DNA of 64,000 nt, from assembly GCA_963576735.1 (NCBI GenBank), contig OY755182.1:3100001-3164000 (forward strand). The letters are read 5' to 3'. Below are positions 52,087-63,518 of the stretch, one piece after another. This DNA comes from Bedellia somnulentella. Its lineage: Eukaryota; Arthropoda; Insecta; Lepidoptera; Bedelliidae. A model generated the notes under the pieces. It did not search any database. It was given only the letters and a program-made list of their open reading frames with translations, and was not told where the DNA came from. Every line of letters begins with the position of its first letter. Within the stretch, counting starts at the first letter, position 1. The translations under genes were made by a program, and so were the position numbers.

Positions 52087-52326
52087 TAGACATATACTCA
52101 CGGCTATAAATCCCTTGAAGGAGTAGCCAGAGCTAGGGAATGAGACATTCCTCAGCCACCTTTGGAAGTTGCGTGGGGAAAAGATGGTGAAATAAAGGTT
52201 GTTGGTGATGGGTCTCCAACCGCATCGCCCCAAAATCCCTTAAAAGCCCCAATACCGTTAGTCGCCTCTTACGTACACCCACCGGAAGAAATGAGGTAGT
52301 GCTATTTTAAACCGACACTACACAGC
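52087..52326 (-). repeat. Repeat A, full length
   Basis: CATATACTCACGGCTATAAA to ACCGACACTACACAGC, minus strand. Confidence 0.85.
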
Positions 52327-52444
52327 AAAGTATAAGTAAGTATTAGTATTTCAAAGTTGACTAAATAACTTAATGTTTATAATAAAAATTAATGCGAGCG
52401 TTACTTTAAAAAGTTTACCATTGTTAGTTGCATTTAATAAATTA

Positions 52445-52680
52445 CTGTGTAGTGCCGGCTTAGAATATTTCTACCCCTTTCACCCACGGGTGTCGTAAGA
52501 GGCAATAAGGAGGCTTGAGTGGTTTTTTATGCGGTTGGAGACCCAACCATCACCAACAATACCTTATTTCTGCCATCCTGTCCCCTATCAACTTCCAAAT
52601 GTGTCTGAGGAGTTTCTAGCTCTGAAGCTCTGGTAACTCATTTTTGGGATTTATGGTCATGAGTATATGTACGTATGCAG
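52445..52680 (+). repeat. Repeat A, full length
   Basis: CTGTGTAGTGCCGGCTTAGA to GGTCATGAGTATATGTACG, with a duplicated CCAACCATCACC. Confidence 0.8.
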
Positions 52681-52731
52681 TTGTATTAAAAGCATAGACA
52701 CAGCTGCAGTAACCTAACTTGTTTTATACTC

Positions 52732-52985
52732 ATACATAAATACATACATACATATACTCACGGCTATAAATCCCTAGAAGGGGTAGCCAGAGCTAAGGAA
52801 TCAGAAATTCCTCAGCCACTTTTGGAAGTTGTGTGGGGAAAAGATGGTGAAATAAAGGTTGTTGGTGATGGGTCTCCAACCGCATCGCCCAAAAATCCCT
52901 CAAAAGCCCCAAAACCGTTAGTCGCCTCTTACGTACACCCACCGGAAGAAAGGGGGTAGTGCTATTCTAAGCCGACACTACACAG
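52732..52985 (-). repeat. Repeat A, full length
   Basis: CATACATATACTCACGGCTA to GCCGACACTACACAGC, minus strand; very similar to 52087 and 40868, with the same GTACACCCACCGGAAGAAA head variant. Confidence 0.85.
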
Positions 52986-53083
52986 CAAACTATACTCACG
53001 TCTATAAATCGCAAGAAGGGGGAACACTTTTGGTAAGTAGTAATCACCCGATTATAAAAAAGGGTATTCGAACTTTGAAGTAA

Positions 53084-53224
53084 TTGTTAGGTGAGTTGGA
53101 TGGAAAGCAAAACCCATCCCTTCGTTTAACAATCTTTTCCTAACTCAAAATTCAAATGTGACTGAGGAATTACAGATTTCGAAGCTCTGACTGCCTCTTT
53201 CTGGTTTTTTTGGCCTTGAGAATA
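53084..53224 (+). repeat. Repeat A, decayed 3' half
   Basis: AATCTTTTCCTAACTC, ATGTGACTGAGGAATTAC, CTTGAGAATATC. Confidence 0.55.
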
Positions 53225-53740
53225 TCTATATTAACATGATATTTAATTCACTTTTTTAAAGTTATATTGTAAAAAGGTACCAAGAACTTAAACCTAAAAT
53301 CACAACCCTTCGTATCTACGGTCAGCCCTAACTCACAAAACAAAAACAAGTGCTCAACATAACCCTAATTAATCACGAGTAGTATGAACTTGCAGGATTT
53401 ATAGAGGCGAGACATAAGAAAACAAAACGCCAAGTGTCCATACATTAAGAAGCCAAGTGGCGTGGCGTGAAACATTTCGTCACGGAGGCGGCTTTCAGAC
53501 TTATTGCTCAGCTACAACCTTTGTTGCTGAACCTTATTCTGTTGTATTAAAAATACCACTTACATTATTAATTATGCAAGAAAATACAAATTATTTTATA
53601 TTGAATTAGTACTTTCAATTTTTGAGAATAGTTTTTCTACTTTTAGGTTCCATATGAGATGAATAAAGGGTGTCTTTACGAAACTTTTGCAGAAAACCTT
53701 CCTAAATCGCAATTAATTTCATGAACTTATGTATGTTAGC
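53225..53740. other. AT-rich stretch without recognisable genes
   Basis: No supported frame or family match. Confidence 0.4.
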
Positions 53741-53965
53741 TGTATAATATTGACTTAGACACTAACCCTTGGAGCAACACTAATCAATTTCTTCTCGCTG
53801 GTGCGGTGTCATTAGGGACGACTGAGGGTTTTTGAAGCTTTTAATGGATGTAACTGGAGACATATTCTCTTCATCAACTTTCAAAAGCAGCTAAGGAATT
53901 TCCACTTCTGAAACTTAGCCTGGCTATTTAGCCTTTTTAGGATTTTAAGTCGTCAATGTAAGTAA
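53741..53965 (+). repeat. Repeat A, strongly diverged
   Basis: GACGACTGAGGGTTTTTGAA, AACTTTCAAAAGCAGC and AAGGAATTTCCACTTCTGAA align with repeat A at low similarity. Confidence 0.5.
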
Positions 53966-54342
53966 ATAAATGTGTAAGTTATTTCAAATACCTTACAAAA
54001 AAGATTTCATTACTGGGAAAGGTCGGTTTTTAAATATACAATGTGACTAAAAATTTTACCCGTCTACGCCAACGCAAAAAAGAGGGTAATACGTTTGACC
54101 AGTATGTATGTATGAATGTTCAGATCTGTGACCGAAGTGTTTGTACTAATAGTCACAATCAGATAAGTTAGGTATGGTAATATTTCATAAAAAAAAGCAA
54201 TATTAACGAATGAAATTATTATTTTCATTAAAAGAGGCATACATTTAAGGGCTTTCACTGAAAGTTGCTGGGTACAGGGCAAAAATTCTTGCTTTAAACT
54301 ATTTACTTGCTTTAAGCTTTTTGTAAAAAAATGTATAACATA

Positions 54343-54560
54343 ACAAATTCCCAAAAAGGGTTAGCCAGAGCTTTTGAGGCTAAAAGCTCTTCGGCCACAT
54401 TTGGAAGTTGATGGAGGATAAGATGGTAGAAATAAAGTATCGTTGGTAATAGATCTTCAACAGAATCGCCCAAAAAAATTATTTAAAAAGCCCCTTAGTT
54501 GCCTCTTACGACAACCGTGGGTAGAAAGTTATAGTGATATTTTAGCTGGCAATACACGGC
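54343..54560 (-). repeat. Repeat A, diverged
   Basis: AAAAGGGTTAGCCAGAGC, TTCGGCCACATTTGGAAGTT, TTGCCTCTTACGACAACC and GGCAATACACGGC. Confidence 0.75.
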
Positions 54561-55142
54561 ACATGTGTTAGATGTAATGGTAATCTATCCACATTACTAT
54601 AAAATAACTAAAACAGAATCAGCGCTCCACAATTTCCACAAGGTAACATTTCACCCCAACTTTTGAAGTCAACTTTTTCACCGTGCAAATGTACCGCAGT
54701 GATAGTTAATGAAACTAGCCAACTTATTTCGCGAAATCGCATTGAATTAACCCAGTAAAAGTTGAGTTACCGAAACGGTAATTTGAATTAAAAGATTCAC
54801 GCTCTCTAAAGGAACTGGAGATAAGTGAATTAAAAGAAATACAAAATAACGGAGCTTTGAATTCATCTCATGAATATCGCTTGGATTTGTGGCTGAAAAG
54901 ATTTTCTTTCTAACGAGTTGCAATCTCATTTGCCTTTGACTTTTTAAAATTATTGGCCTCACAAAATAAATTGCATCATCAAGCTGTATTTACCTGAAGT
55001 TTGTTATTATACAAAAAAGGTTGCTTCTTTCAGATTTGATTGCCAATCAATAATACATATTAATTAATGCATTAATAAATCTATTGATGACACTAAAATT
55101 GTGACCAATGTTTGTTATCATCCTTTTTCAGACATTACCATC
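54561..55142. other. AT-rich stretch without recognisable genes
   Basis: No supported frame or family match. Confidence 0.4.
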
Positions 55143-55148
55143 CTCTTA

Positions 55149-55392
55149 CTACATACATACATATACTCAGGGCCATAAATCCCAAGAAGGGGTAGCCAGA
55201 GCTTCAGAGCTAGAAACTCCTCAGCCACATTTGGAAGTTGATAAAGGTGAGATCGTAGAAATAAAGTATCGTTGGAGATGAGTCTCCTACCTTATCGCCC
55301 AAAAACCACTTGAAAACCCCATACCCTAAGTTGCCTCTTACGACACCCGTGTGTAGAAAGGGATAGTGATATTCTAAGCCGGCACTACACGA
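55149..55392 (-). repeat. Repeat A, full length
   Basis: ACATACATATACTCAGGGCC to GCCGGCACTACACG, minus strand. Its variant (CGACACCCGTGTGTAG) matches a subfamily seen at 41331 and 54343. Confidence 0.85.
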
Positions 55393-55565
55393 CATCCTCT
55401 GAGTTATATATTATAAAATATGCATGTAGCGTTCTTTTAATTATCGTATCATTTGTTTCCTATCTTTAGTTGTCTAGTACCGGCATCGAACTTCACAACT
55501 TGTTGTTGTGTTGTTGTTGAGCGATGTAGCCGGAGAAATATTTTATATTAAAATGTTTGTTCTTA

Positions 55566-55806
55566 TACATATATACTCACGGCTATAATTCCCTAGAAGG
55601 GGTAGCCAGAGCTAAGGAATTATAAATTCCTCAGTCACTTTTGGAAGTTGAGTGGGGAAAAGATGGTAAAGATAAAGGTTTTTAGTGATGGGTCTCCAAC
55701 CGCATCGCCCAAAAATCCCTCAAAAGCCCCAATACCGTTAGTCGTCTCTTACGTACACCCACCGGAAGAAATGGGGTAGTGCTATTCTAAGCCGACACTA
55801 CACGGC
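55566..55806 (-). repeat. Repeat A, full length
   Basis: CATATATACTCACGGCTATA to GCCGACACTACACGGC, minus strand. Confidence 0.85.
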
Positions 55807-56394
55807 AAATATATATAGTATAGTGTAATGTATGTATATAGAATTAATATCATAAAAAAGCTGTGAATTATTTTTATATCTCTTTTAAAAATACATCTAT
55901 CATATCAGAAAAAAACGACGAAACTTTAATACCATCGAAATGGTCGCAATAAAACAAATTGGACTATTTCATTTCGGATTCATGGAATATCACATGTATT
56001 CATTAAAATAAGCAGAACTCGAACATACAGAATACTAAAATGATTGTTTTAACGAACAATACATATAAAGGTATTTTAAATTATCGGTTCTTTGGAAGTT
56101 GTATTGAAAGCTTTCAGTTGAGCTTTTATATCATTTTTAATGAATAGTGGGATGTCGGTTATAAATAGCACTATACGGAGGTTTTTGGGTAAGCCTAATA
56201 TTGTGGAGATTATAAAGGTATCACCGGAATTTCTTTTAGGGACACTTATTTAAACTTGCTTTTCTGTTTATAACAAAACATGGTCAATAATAGAATTTAG
56301 TATTTGTTCAATAATAGAATAAAGCGGTTAAGGAATAGTTGAAGCACTGAACTTGGAGTTTTGGTCTCATTACATTATTTTGTGAATCTGTTTG
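55807..56394. other. AT-rich stretch without recognisable genes
   Basis: No supported frame or family match. Confidence 0.4.
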
Positions 56395-56500
56395 CTAATG
56401 TATCACAGACAGACAATATATGTCCCCACCGAGGGTTCGAACATACCCTATACAGGTGATTTAGCCTTGGTCCACCACGCTAATGTATATTGATTGGTAT
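56395..56500 (-). repeat. Another tRNA-derived SINE head
   Basis: On the minus strand, GTGGTGGACCAAGGCTAA (A-box-like) and TATGTTCGAACCCTCGG (B box) lie about 30 bases apart, and ACAGACAATATATGTCC is in the body. Confidence 0.5.
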
Positions 56501-56599
56501 TCGAGCATTCACGGCGTATGCTCCCAAAGTAGTGCCTTTAACCCTTCGGTCGGTAGAACTATATATCTTAAAATGGCTTTTATTGTTAATAAATAAATG

Positions 56600-56940
56600 A
56601 AAGAAAAAAATCGACACAGGCGGGAATCGAACCCGCGACCTCGGGTATACGAACCAATGATTGCCAATTGAGCAACCGTGTCAATGGCTGCCAGTGCGAA
56701 ATTCTTCTATCCTTTGTTTCTTTTACAATTTTAAGTAGTGTTTGCGTTCCGTAACACCGAATTTTATTCACAAATTTCGAAGGCCACTTGCCTTTTTTTC
56801 AGATAGAATGCAAATGTTGAGAACGCCTAACTGTGTGTGTGTGTGTGTTTGTAAATGTGTCGTTTTTTTCCCTGCATATATTAGTAATAATCTCCACATG
56901 AGGTTTTCATGAACCAAAACATTGAAATTGGTTTTTATTT
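56600..56940 (-). repeat. tRNA-like cassette repeat, longest copy
   Basis: On the minus strand it has the acceptor-like GACACGG / CTGTGTC pair, TCGCGGGTTCGATTCCCGCC, the GAATTTCGCACTGGCAGCC leader, and beyond a (GT)n run (56824-56838) the distal AACCTCATGTGG block. The D-arm is lost (a GAACCAATGATT replacement), so it is not a tRNA gene. Confidence 0.7.
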
Positions 56941-57422
56941 TTTCTTACGTTTCATTCAAAGTTAGATTTCAGTATTTGTTACCCTTAATCAAATCACCAA
57001 TCCTTGTTTTCAAAATTGACGCTCGAATTGGTACACACGTATCTCGTGTACTTTTTGCGCATCAAATAATCTCATTTCCGCATGAAGACTGTTAGGAAAC
57101 AGAAAAGCAATTTTCCACAAAATTAAGAAGATTTCTCGGTCAATAACCATCGTAGGAGTGGAAGCGTCCCAAGTCATATTTACTGGCCGCTCCCGCGCGG
57201 GACATTATTGCTCTAGTATTTGTATTAGACAGTAACTGGTGGAATATGGAATGAAGTAACTTGGCAAATCTTTATATTTTGACTTTGTATGTTAAAATTT
57301 GGAAGGTTATTGAAGGTGATGACTTTTACAGAGATTTTTAAATATAATAGACTATACACTCACATGATATCCGGCTGTATTTTTACGCATATTTTTATTG
57401 TAACTTAACTATATACGTACAT
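56941..57422. other. AT-rich stretch without recognisable genes
   Basis: No supported frame or family match. Confidence 0.4.
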
Positions 57423-57656
57423 TCACACATACATATACTCACAGCTATAATTAGCCAGAGCTTCGGAATCAAGAATTTCTCAGCCTATTTTAAAAATTGT
57501 GTAGGGAAAAATTGTAAAGTAAAAAAATGTAGTAATGAGTGTCCAACCGCATCGCCCAAAAGTTATTTGAAAGCCCCAATACCCTTGGCCGCTTCTTACA
57601 AACACCCATGGGAAGAAAAATGGTAGTGCTATTCTGAGCCGATACAACACAGCTCA
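57423..57656 (-). repeat. Repeat A, diverged
   Basis: CATACATATACTCACAGCTA, CAACCGCATCGCCCAAAAG and GAGCCGATACAACACAGC, minus strand. Confidence 0.75.
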
Positions 57657-58019
57657 TTTCCAAATGTAGCCTCGGAATGTTCTAGTAACCCTTTTTGGGA
57701 TTTATACCTATAAATATAGTGCACTTGTATTTGTATTTAAATACAAGAAAATATATACCCAGTTTTAGTTCCAAACAGAAGTTCAGAAAGTGGCTGGCTC
57801 GCGTCTCTTCTGTGTATGTTCGCGGCATCGGCCGGATATTACGGACTGCTCTATAAACTTGTGATATCTTAAGTCGCAACAAACAAACGGAGATAATTAC
57901 TCTATATATTTCTGGTATAAAAGAGAACTTTTATTGGAAGTCACATTTTTACCTTTTACCAACATTTTCATTTTATCACCAGGATAGTACAAAGTGACGA
58001 TCGGTCCTGCCTACCTTAA

Positions 58020-59407
58020 TTTATTTATTTATTATTATAAAAACACAATAATGCTTAACAGCTATGGCCAACACGCAATTATTGTTAGGTAGTACAAAAA
58101 ATATATACAAAATAGAATTTAACATTCACACCAAATATAACTAACTTAATTAAAATTTCACATTTACAACAAATAGAATTAAAATTACACAAAATCAAAC
58201 AATAATAAAATACAACAAACATTTAAAAATAAACAGAATTAAAATTTAAATAAATTGAGATCATATTAAACAATAGAAAATAACATGCATATATCTAGGA
58301 ACTAAGTACCACTTTACACAGCTTAATAAGAGTAGGTAACGTAGTGTGATGTATGTCGGCATCCTGACATCGCTCTAAAAAGTTATTGATGTGACAAATA
58401 GCCCTGACAGTGGGGGCATTCTGTCCACGTACTGTGGTGACCTCAACTACGGGTGCGAGGGCGGGCGGGCGCGCGCAGGTAGTGCACTACGGTGTGCACC
58501 GCTCGGCGCACTTCCAAAGTCTCCATACCTACCATGCCTATTACAAATAGAGACGGATATAGAAAGGGATAGTATCCGTAAATCCTCCTAAATATATATC
58601 TGGCAAACTTACGCTGCAAACGCTCCATCATGACAATATACTTAGCCTCGTATGGTCCCCATGTAATTGCGTCAAATTCCAGTTTACTACGGACAAAAGA
58701 ATTATATAGGACCATGGCAACTCTGGTGTCGCTAAAATGAGATGCAGTGCGCATAACGTAACCTAGAGTCTTGTTAGCACTCTTACAACTCGCCAAAATA
58801 TGGTTTCTAAATGTAAGTTGCGGATCCAACAACACACCTAAGTCGCGTATCTCTACCACTCTCTGGATAGGGCAACCAAGCAACGTATAACAATGCTCAA
58901 CATGGCTTTGCAGTCTGCCAAAAGTCATGACCCTACACTTGTCCACATTGAAATGCATTTCGTTTAGTTCGCTCCAATGGCCAATAGCGTCGATGTCTTG
59001 CTGTAGTAATTCACAGTCAACAGTGCTTTTAATGGATGTATAGATTTTCAAGTCATCAGCGTACATCAGGCATTTACATACCTGGAGCACTTTGGGAAGG
59101 TCATTGACCATCAGAGCGAACAGAGTTGGTCCGATGGTGCTGCCCTGACTGACACCAGATTGCGTATGGTAGCCGTTAGAGCAGTAAGGCCCCAATTTCA
59201 CATATTGCCTACGATTAGCCAGGCAACTAGGAATAAATTTGAGAAGACCTGTGTCAAATCTGAAACTAGCCAATTTAATTAAAAGTAAATCATTGTCGAC
59301 TACATCAAACGCCTTTCGAAAATCAAAGAATGCGGTATCCACCTGATAGCCTGCGTCCATTTCGCTCAGTGTAGAGTCAACAAAACAAATATGGTTCGTA
59401 GTTGCTG
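58020..59407 (-). mobile_element. 5'-truncated Jockey-type LINE, minus strand
   Basis: From the (AATA)n-type 3' tail at about 58020-58036 through a ~400 bp 3' UTR to a reverse-transcriptase ORF that starts abruptly at about 59407. The sequence then changes to a LINE-L terminus (CCCAATGGGATCTGGCGTGA). Confidence 0.8.
58443..59407 (-). pseudogene. Jockey-type reverse transcriptase, 5'-truncated
   Basis: The minus strand frame encodes DTAFFDFRKAFDVVDNDLLL (catalytic D of the A motif), GVSQGSTIGPTLFALMVND, CLMYADDLKIY (YADD), VDKCRVMTFGR and EIRDLGVLLDPQLTFRNHI, and ends ...YLRAPARPRTRS. Palm and thumb motifs are intact with no stops over ~320 codons, so the loss of function comes from 5' truncation. 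The endonuclease and ORF1 are absent. The open frame continues past 59407 into unrelated sequence, which should not be counted as part of the protein. The motif set fits the Jockey superfamily of non-LTR elements, which transcribe their own RNA at nicked chromosomal targets. Confidence 0.85.
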
Positions 59408-59445
59408 ATCCCAATGGGATCTGGCGTGATATATGTATGTATGTA
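59408..59445 (+). repeat. LINE-L terminus
   Basis: CCCAATGGGATCTGGCGTGA and a (TATG)n tail. Confidence 0.65.
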
Positions 59446-59496
59446 ATTACAAGTAGATGTCTTGTTGAGAAATACCTGTTTTTATTACAATGGGAT

Positions 59497-59590
59497 TGTA
59501 GTGTGGTACGCACACATATTCCCTCCATATTTTTAGTAGTAATAAACCTATAGCCAACAAGCAAACACGTGTCTTAATTCATACATTGCA
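59497..59590 (+). repeat. 5' LTR of the TRIM
   Basis: 94 bp, TG...CA. It contains AATAAA (at about 59543) as a possible polyadenylation signal. Confidence 0.85.
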
Positions 59591-60163
59591 TGGCGACCCT
59601 GCCAGATCGAAATAGTGTTAATATAATAGCCAAATGCCAAAATAGTGTTAAAAGAGAGAGACTGTAGTATAAGTATATAAATGCGCATGTAATGTAATAA
59701 AAAATATTTGTACCTTGAGATGAAGTAAAATAAGTGAATAATAAATGTGTAAAAGGGCGGTCGACCCAATAATTATATTAGTGTACCTTGATAAGAGATG
59801 AAGAATAAATAAAAAATATGACTTGAGAAGGAAGCATGGTTGTCCACAGCTATTTTAAATATATGATAAAAATATAAGAGAGAACATTATAAAAAATAAA
59901 TGAAATGTAATAAAGTAAAGAATATTGTGAAGATGAAATTTATGAAAATATATATATTTGGTAACAGTACTACGACATGTCTTTAAAATTTTACTGGTTT
60001 GTGATTACGCGGCAAATTGTTTGGCCAACGATTTGTTTCAATATTTCCCGGATTTGACTATTAGATTTTAATTATATTATAGTTTTAAGTTTAATATATA
60101 GAAAAATATGTACTCAAAATATAAAATAATAACTTTTATATTTTTGTTTTCAAAGGGGGGAGG

Positions 60164-60257
60164 TGTAGTGTGGTACGCACACATATTCCCTCCATATCTT
60201 TAGTAGTAATAAACCTATATGCAACAAGCAAACACGTGTCTTAATTCATACATTGCA
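60164..60257 (+). repeat. 3' LTR of the TRIM
   Basis: 94 bp, 3 mismatches to the 5' copy (about 97% identity). Confidence 0.85.
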
Positions 60258-60498
60258 GGATGCAACATTTTATTTACAAGTAATTTAATACATCTTCGTC
60301 GTCATTTCAAATAACTTTTTATTTATTTATTTTTTGATGATATTGCAATTATGTTACTTTTAACCTTTTTCTCATTGTCATGTTATAAAGAGTAAGCATG
60401 TCTTACGCAGCTTTTTTGTAAATATATTTACAAAGTTTTCTCCTACTTACAACAGCCGTTTAATACGAGTATACCACTGACAGATATTAAAATCTAGC

Positions 60499-60747
60499 AG
60501 TGTATTGCCAGCTTAGAATATCACTACCCCTTTCTACCCACGGGTGTCGTAAGAGGTAACTAAGAGTTTTGGGTTTTTTTATGTGGTTTTTGGGCGATGC
60601 GGTTGGAGATCCATCACCAACGATACTTTATTTCTACCATCTTCTCCCCTATCAAATTCTAAATGTGGTTAAGGGGTTTCTAGCTCTAAAACTCTGGCTA
60701 CCCCTTTAAGTGTTTTATGGCCATGAGTATATGTATGTATGAATGTA
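60499..60747 (+). repeat. Repeat A, full length
   Basis: AGTGTATTGCCAGCTTAGAA to GGCCATGAGTATATGTATG. Confidence 0.8.
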
Positions 60748-60845
60748 TATTGAATGTATTATGAATTTTTCTCGGAAAAAACATTGCCAAAATGCCACTT
60801 ACACAATAGGCGAACAGGTTTTACCTTCATAAGAATGTAATGTAA

Positions 60846-61457
60846 AGTAATGATCGATCATAAGCTAAACTTCCGGGAGCATTTTAATTAAATATTATCC
60901 AGAAGACTTCGCGTTTGGCTGGCTTCATAAATAGGCAAACTAGGGTACTGCAAAATTCTCAAGTCACCATATTAATTTATAAGGTCTTGGTTCGGAGTAT
61001 CTTGGAGTTTAACAGTGTAGTATGGAACCCAGGGTACTCAGTTCAATCGAATTGGCTAGAAATTGTGCAAAAGAGGTTTCTCTACATGTTAAGCTTCAAT
61101 GATCGCCTGTGTCATAACCTAACTTCTTATGATAAAAGACTATGTCATTATAAACTACAAACACTTAAAAGTCGCAGGACCATATCAGATATTCTTTTTA
61201 TCTACAAAACAATAAACGGCCAAATAGATTCTCCTGAACTATTAGAATCATTACATTTTTCAATTCCACGATCCTGTAGTAGGCTTCAAAATAATAAAAC
61301 CTTTCGTCTCCCGTCAGTAAGAACCAATCTAGGAACTCACTCCCCTATTTATCGCATGTGTTCGTCAACAAACTCAGTTCGATCTCTTTTAGATATATTT
61401 AATGATAGCTTGGCAGCCGTGAAACACTCATTATCAATTCATTATAGTGCTCCATAA
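60846..61457 (+). pseudogene. Non-LTR reverse transcriptase C-terminus, third family
   Basis: An early part (60846-60900, VMIDHKLNFREHF then a stop) precedes the open frame 60915-61457: INRQTRVLQNSQVTILIYK, VRSILEFNSVVWNPGYSVQS, WLEIVQKRFLYML. LEFNSVVW followed by E-VQ-RF is typical of the C-terminal RT region of Jockey/CR1-like elements. The YADD palm is not included. T-rich 3' UTR follows, with an imperfect TTATTATTTTTTGAGTTATT duplication at 61455-61530. The 5' truncation and one stop make it inactive. Confidence 0.75.
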
Positions 61458-61784
61458 TTATTATTATTTTTTGAGTTATTTTTTGTATTATTTTTATTAT
61501 TTTTTGAGTTATTTTTTTTGAGTTTTTTTATCTTCTTTTTCATGCCTTGTTGTCTGATTTTTATTTAAATTTTTTAGTGTTTAATTTTTAATGTATTTTT
61601 TTTATTCATGCGTTTACAATCATAGGTCTTACATAGAATATTTATTTATGTATTAACGAGCATGCAGTATCTACATCAAGTAGAGTGCAAAAGAAAAACA
61701 TGTCGTCAATATTGTTAATTTGTTACTTTCCTAATTTTGTACTTGGTTTTGTAGATCTATAAAAATTTTTTTAATTAAAAACTG
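61458..61784 (+). other. Presumed 3' UTR of the preceding LINE fragment
   Basis: T-rich, no frame, ending just before the LINE-L insertion. Confidence 0.4.
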
Positions 61785-61956
61785 ACTAAAGTGTTAAGTA
61801 TGAAGAATAAAAGAGCATGTATGAAAAGATTGATGGATGTCAAGGAAGCTAGAGAGGTTTGTCAGGATCGTACGAAGTGGCGATCGATAGTCTCTGCCTA
61901 CCCCAATGGGAAATAATGGCGTGAGTATATGTATGTATGTATGTACTAAAGTGTTA
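61785..61956 (+). mobile_element. LINE-L 3' end with 12 bp target duplication
   Basis: The 148 bp element 61797-61944 is flanked by ACTAAAGTGTTA (61785-61796 and 61945-61956). It encodes SMKNKRACMKRLMDVKEARE-type sequence and the WRSIVSAYPNGK terminus, then GGCGTGAGTATATG(TATG)n. It gives the family's exact 3' border. Confidence 0.9.
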
Positions 61957-62396
61957 GTATAATTTTGGAGTCCAAAACCCCCTGAACATGACAGGGAAGG
62001 TTTCCCTGTAGGGTAACAAAATGCAAAGCTAATAAAGCATTAACCATTCCAACAAAGAAAATCTTTTTGCATTCTTCACAACAATGGTTACCAACAATAA
62101 ATAATATTATTATCAGGTCCATCACAATATCGAATTCACATTTTTTCCACACATGAGTACATTTCCCTGTTATGAAACCGCCAAATATTAAAACAGTCGA
62201 TCGAAGAAGCTCGTTTCCAAATGTCAGTATAAATCACAGAGTGACGATAAGTTTACCCATAAAACACCTCACAAATACGAAGGATGGATCCGCATTTATA
62301 CACAAACCGTTTTCCATGCTTCGATGAACCTGCGTTATTACATTTCTGTTCAGACTTGTGGCTTAATGTTCTTTTTCTTATTTAATAAAATAGGTC
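61957..62396. other. AT-rich stretch without recognisable genes
   Basis: No supported frame or family match. Confidence 0.4.
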
Positions 62397-62597
62397 AGAT
62401 GTCACTACCCCTTTCTATCCTCGGATGTCGAAACTAAGGGTTTGAGGCATTTAAACGTTTTTTTTGCAATGCATTTGGTGACCTTTTACTAAAGATAATT
62501 TATGTCTACCACAAAAACTAGCTTTGAAATTCTGGCTACCCCTTTTTGGGATTTGTTTTCCGTGAGTATATGTACCTATATGTATGTATGAATGTAC
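62397..62597 (+). repeat. Repeat A, diverged
   Basis: AGATGTCACTACCCCTTTCT, GCATTTGGTGACC, ATTCTGGCTACCCCTTTTTG and CCGTGAGTATATGTACC. Confidence 0.75.
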
Positions 62598-62872
62598 GTC
62601 ATGTTGCTAATATCGTGGTCTGTACTTATACTAACCCCATGGTGACTTAAGTCATTCAATGCCTAGTTTTAACGCCAGTCAAAAATAAATAGACAAATTT
62701 AGGGAAGTTTTCGGGAAACTACGCCGTATCTGCTCTGCTCGTCCATAATTTTGCAAATCTTTGAAACAAAGGTGGTGATAATTATCGGCGCAGAAACATT
62801 TCCTAGAAGGTGAACCAATGACTTGGTGAACTTTGTTAAAAGCCATTGCATAAGGCCGCGCAGTTGAAATTA

Positions 62873-63101
62873 CATACATATACTCACGGCTATAAATCCC
62901 AAGAAGGGTTAGCCAGAGCTAAGGAATTAGAAATTTCTCAGCCACTTTTGGAAGTTGCGTTTGGAAAAAATGGTAACATAAAGGTTGTTGGTAATGTGTC
63001 TCCAACAGCATCGCCCAAAAGTCCCTTAAAAGCCCCAATACCTACGTACACCCACCGGTGATATGGGGTAGTGCTATTCTTAGCCGACACTACACAGCAA
63101 C
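62873..63101 (-). repeat. Repeat A, full length
   Basis: CATACATATACTCACGGCTA to GCCGACACTACACAGC, minus strand; the CTCTTACG block is deleted. Confidence 0.85.
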
Positions 63102-63515
63102 AGTTGAAATTAATAAACATTGATATATAACACATATTTTTTAAATGCTTATTACGTGTTGTAGTCAAGTAATCCGTATACAACAGTATCAAATTAACAT
63201 CACCTGTCCATTATAAATGTTTCTAAATAAAATTCTCAGAAAAATACGAGTAACATAATCATATGAATCGAATACGGAGGAAAACATTTCATAAAAATGT
63301 TGAAGAAATGTCTTATAAATCAGCCGGTGATAAAAGCAGGCAGTCTTCAATCACGTCGGGATTTCATCGTGACATTCCATTTCCCGCCAACCGCGGGAGG
63401 CGACGGTATTTTGTGATACTGATATTTTTTACTACCTACGGTTATGACTATGTTTTAAACTTTATTTCTCTTTGTTTATTATTTAAACACTTTATTGCAT
63501 AAAAAAAGAAAAACA
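63102..63515. other. AT-rich stretch, one unassigned frame
   Basis: A 79-codon frame at 63263-63502 is not recognisable and is not called as a gene. Confidence 0.35.
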
Positions 63516-63518
63516 GTA

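Larger units (their letters stand above)
59493..60261 (+). mobile_element. TRIM-type miniature LTR retrotransposon
   Basis: Two 94 bp direct repeats (59497-59590 and 60164-60257) begin TGTAGTGTGGTACGC and end CATTGCA, with 3 differences. A 4 bp GGAT duplication flanks the element (59493-59496, 60258-60261). TGGCGACCCTGCCAG follows the 5' repeat directly, as a tRNA primer site should. A purine tract AAAGGGGGGAGG (60152-60163) directly precedes the 3' repeat. The 573 bp interior has no gag or pol frame. The element is 761 bp, so it is non-autonomous and depends on proteins from a larger relative. Confidence 0.85.

Noticed and set aside
59408..59564. N-terminal part of the minus strand reverse-transcriptase frame
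   Set aside because: The open frame continues by chance through a LINE-L terminus and the TRIM's 5' LTR; the RT similarity ends at about 59407.
63263..63502. 79-codon frame as a gene
   Set aside because: The basic start and hydrophobic end looked protein-like, but no family, splice or promoter evidence was found.
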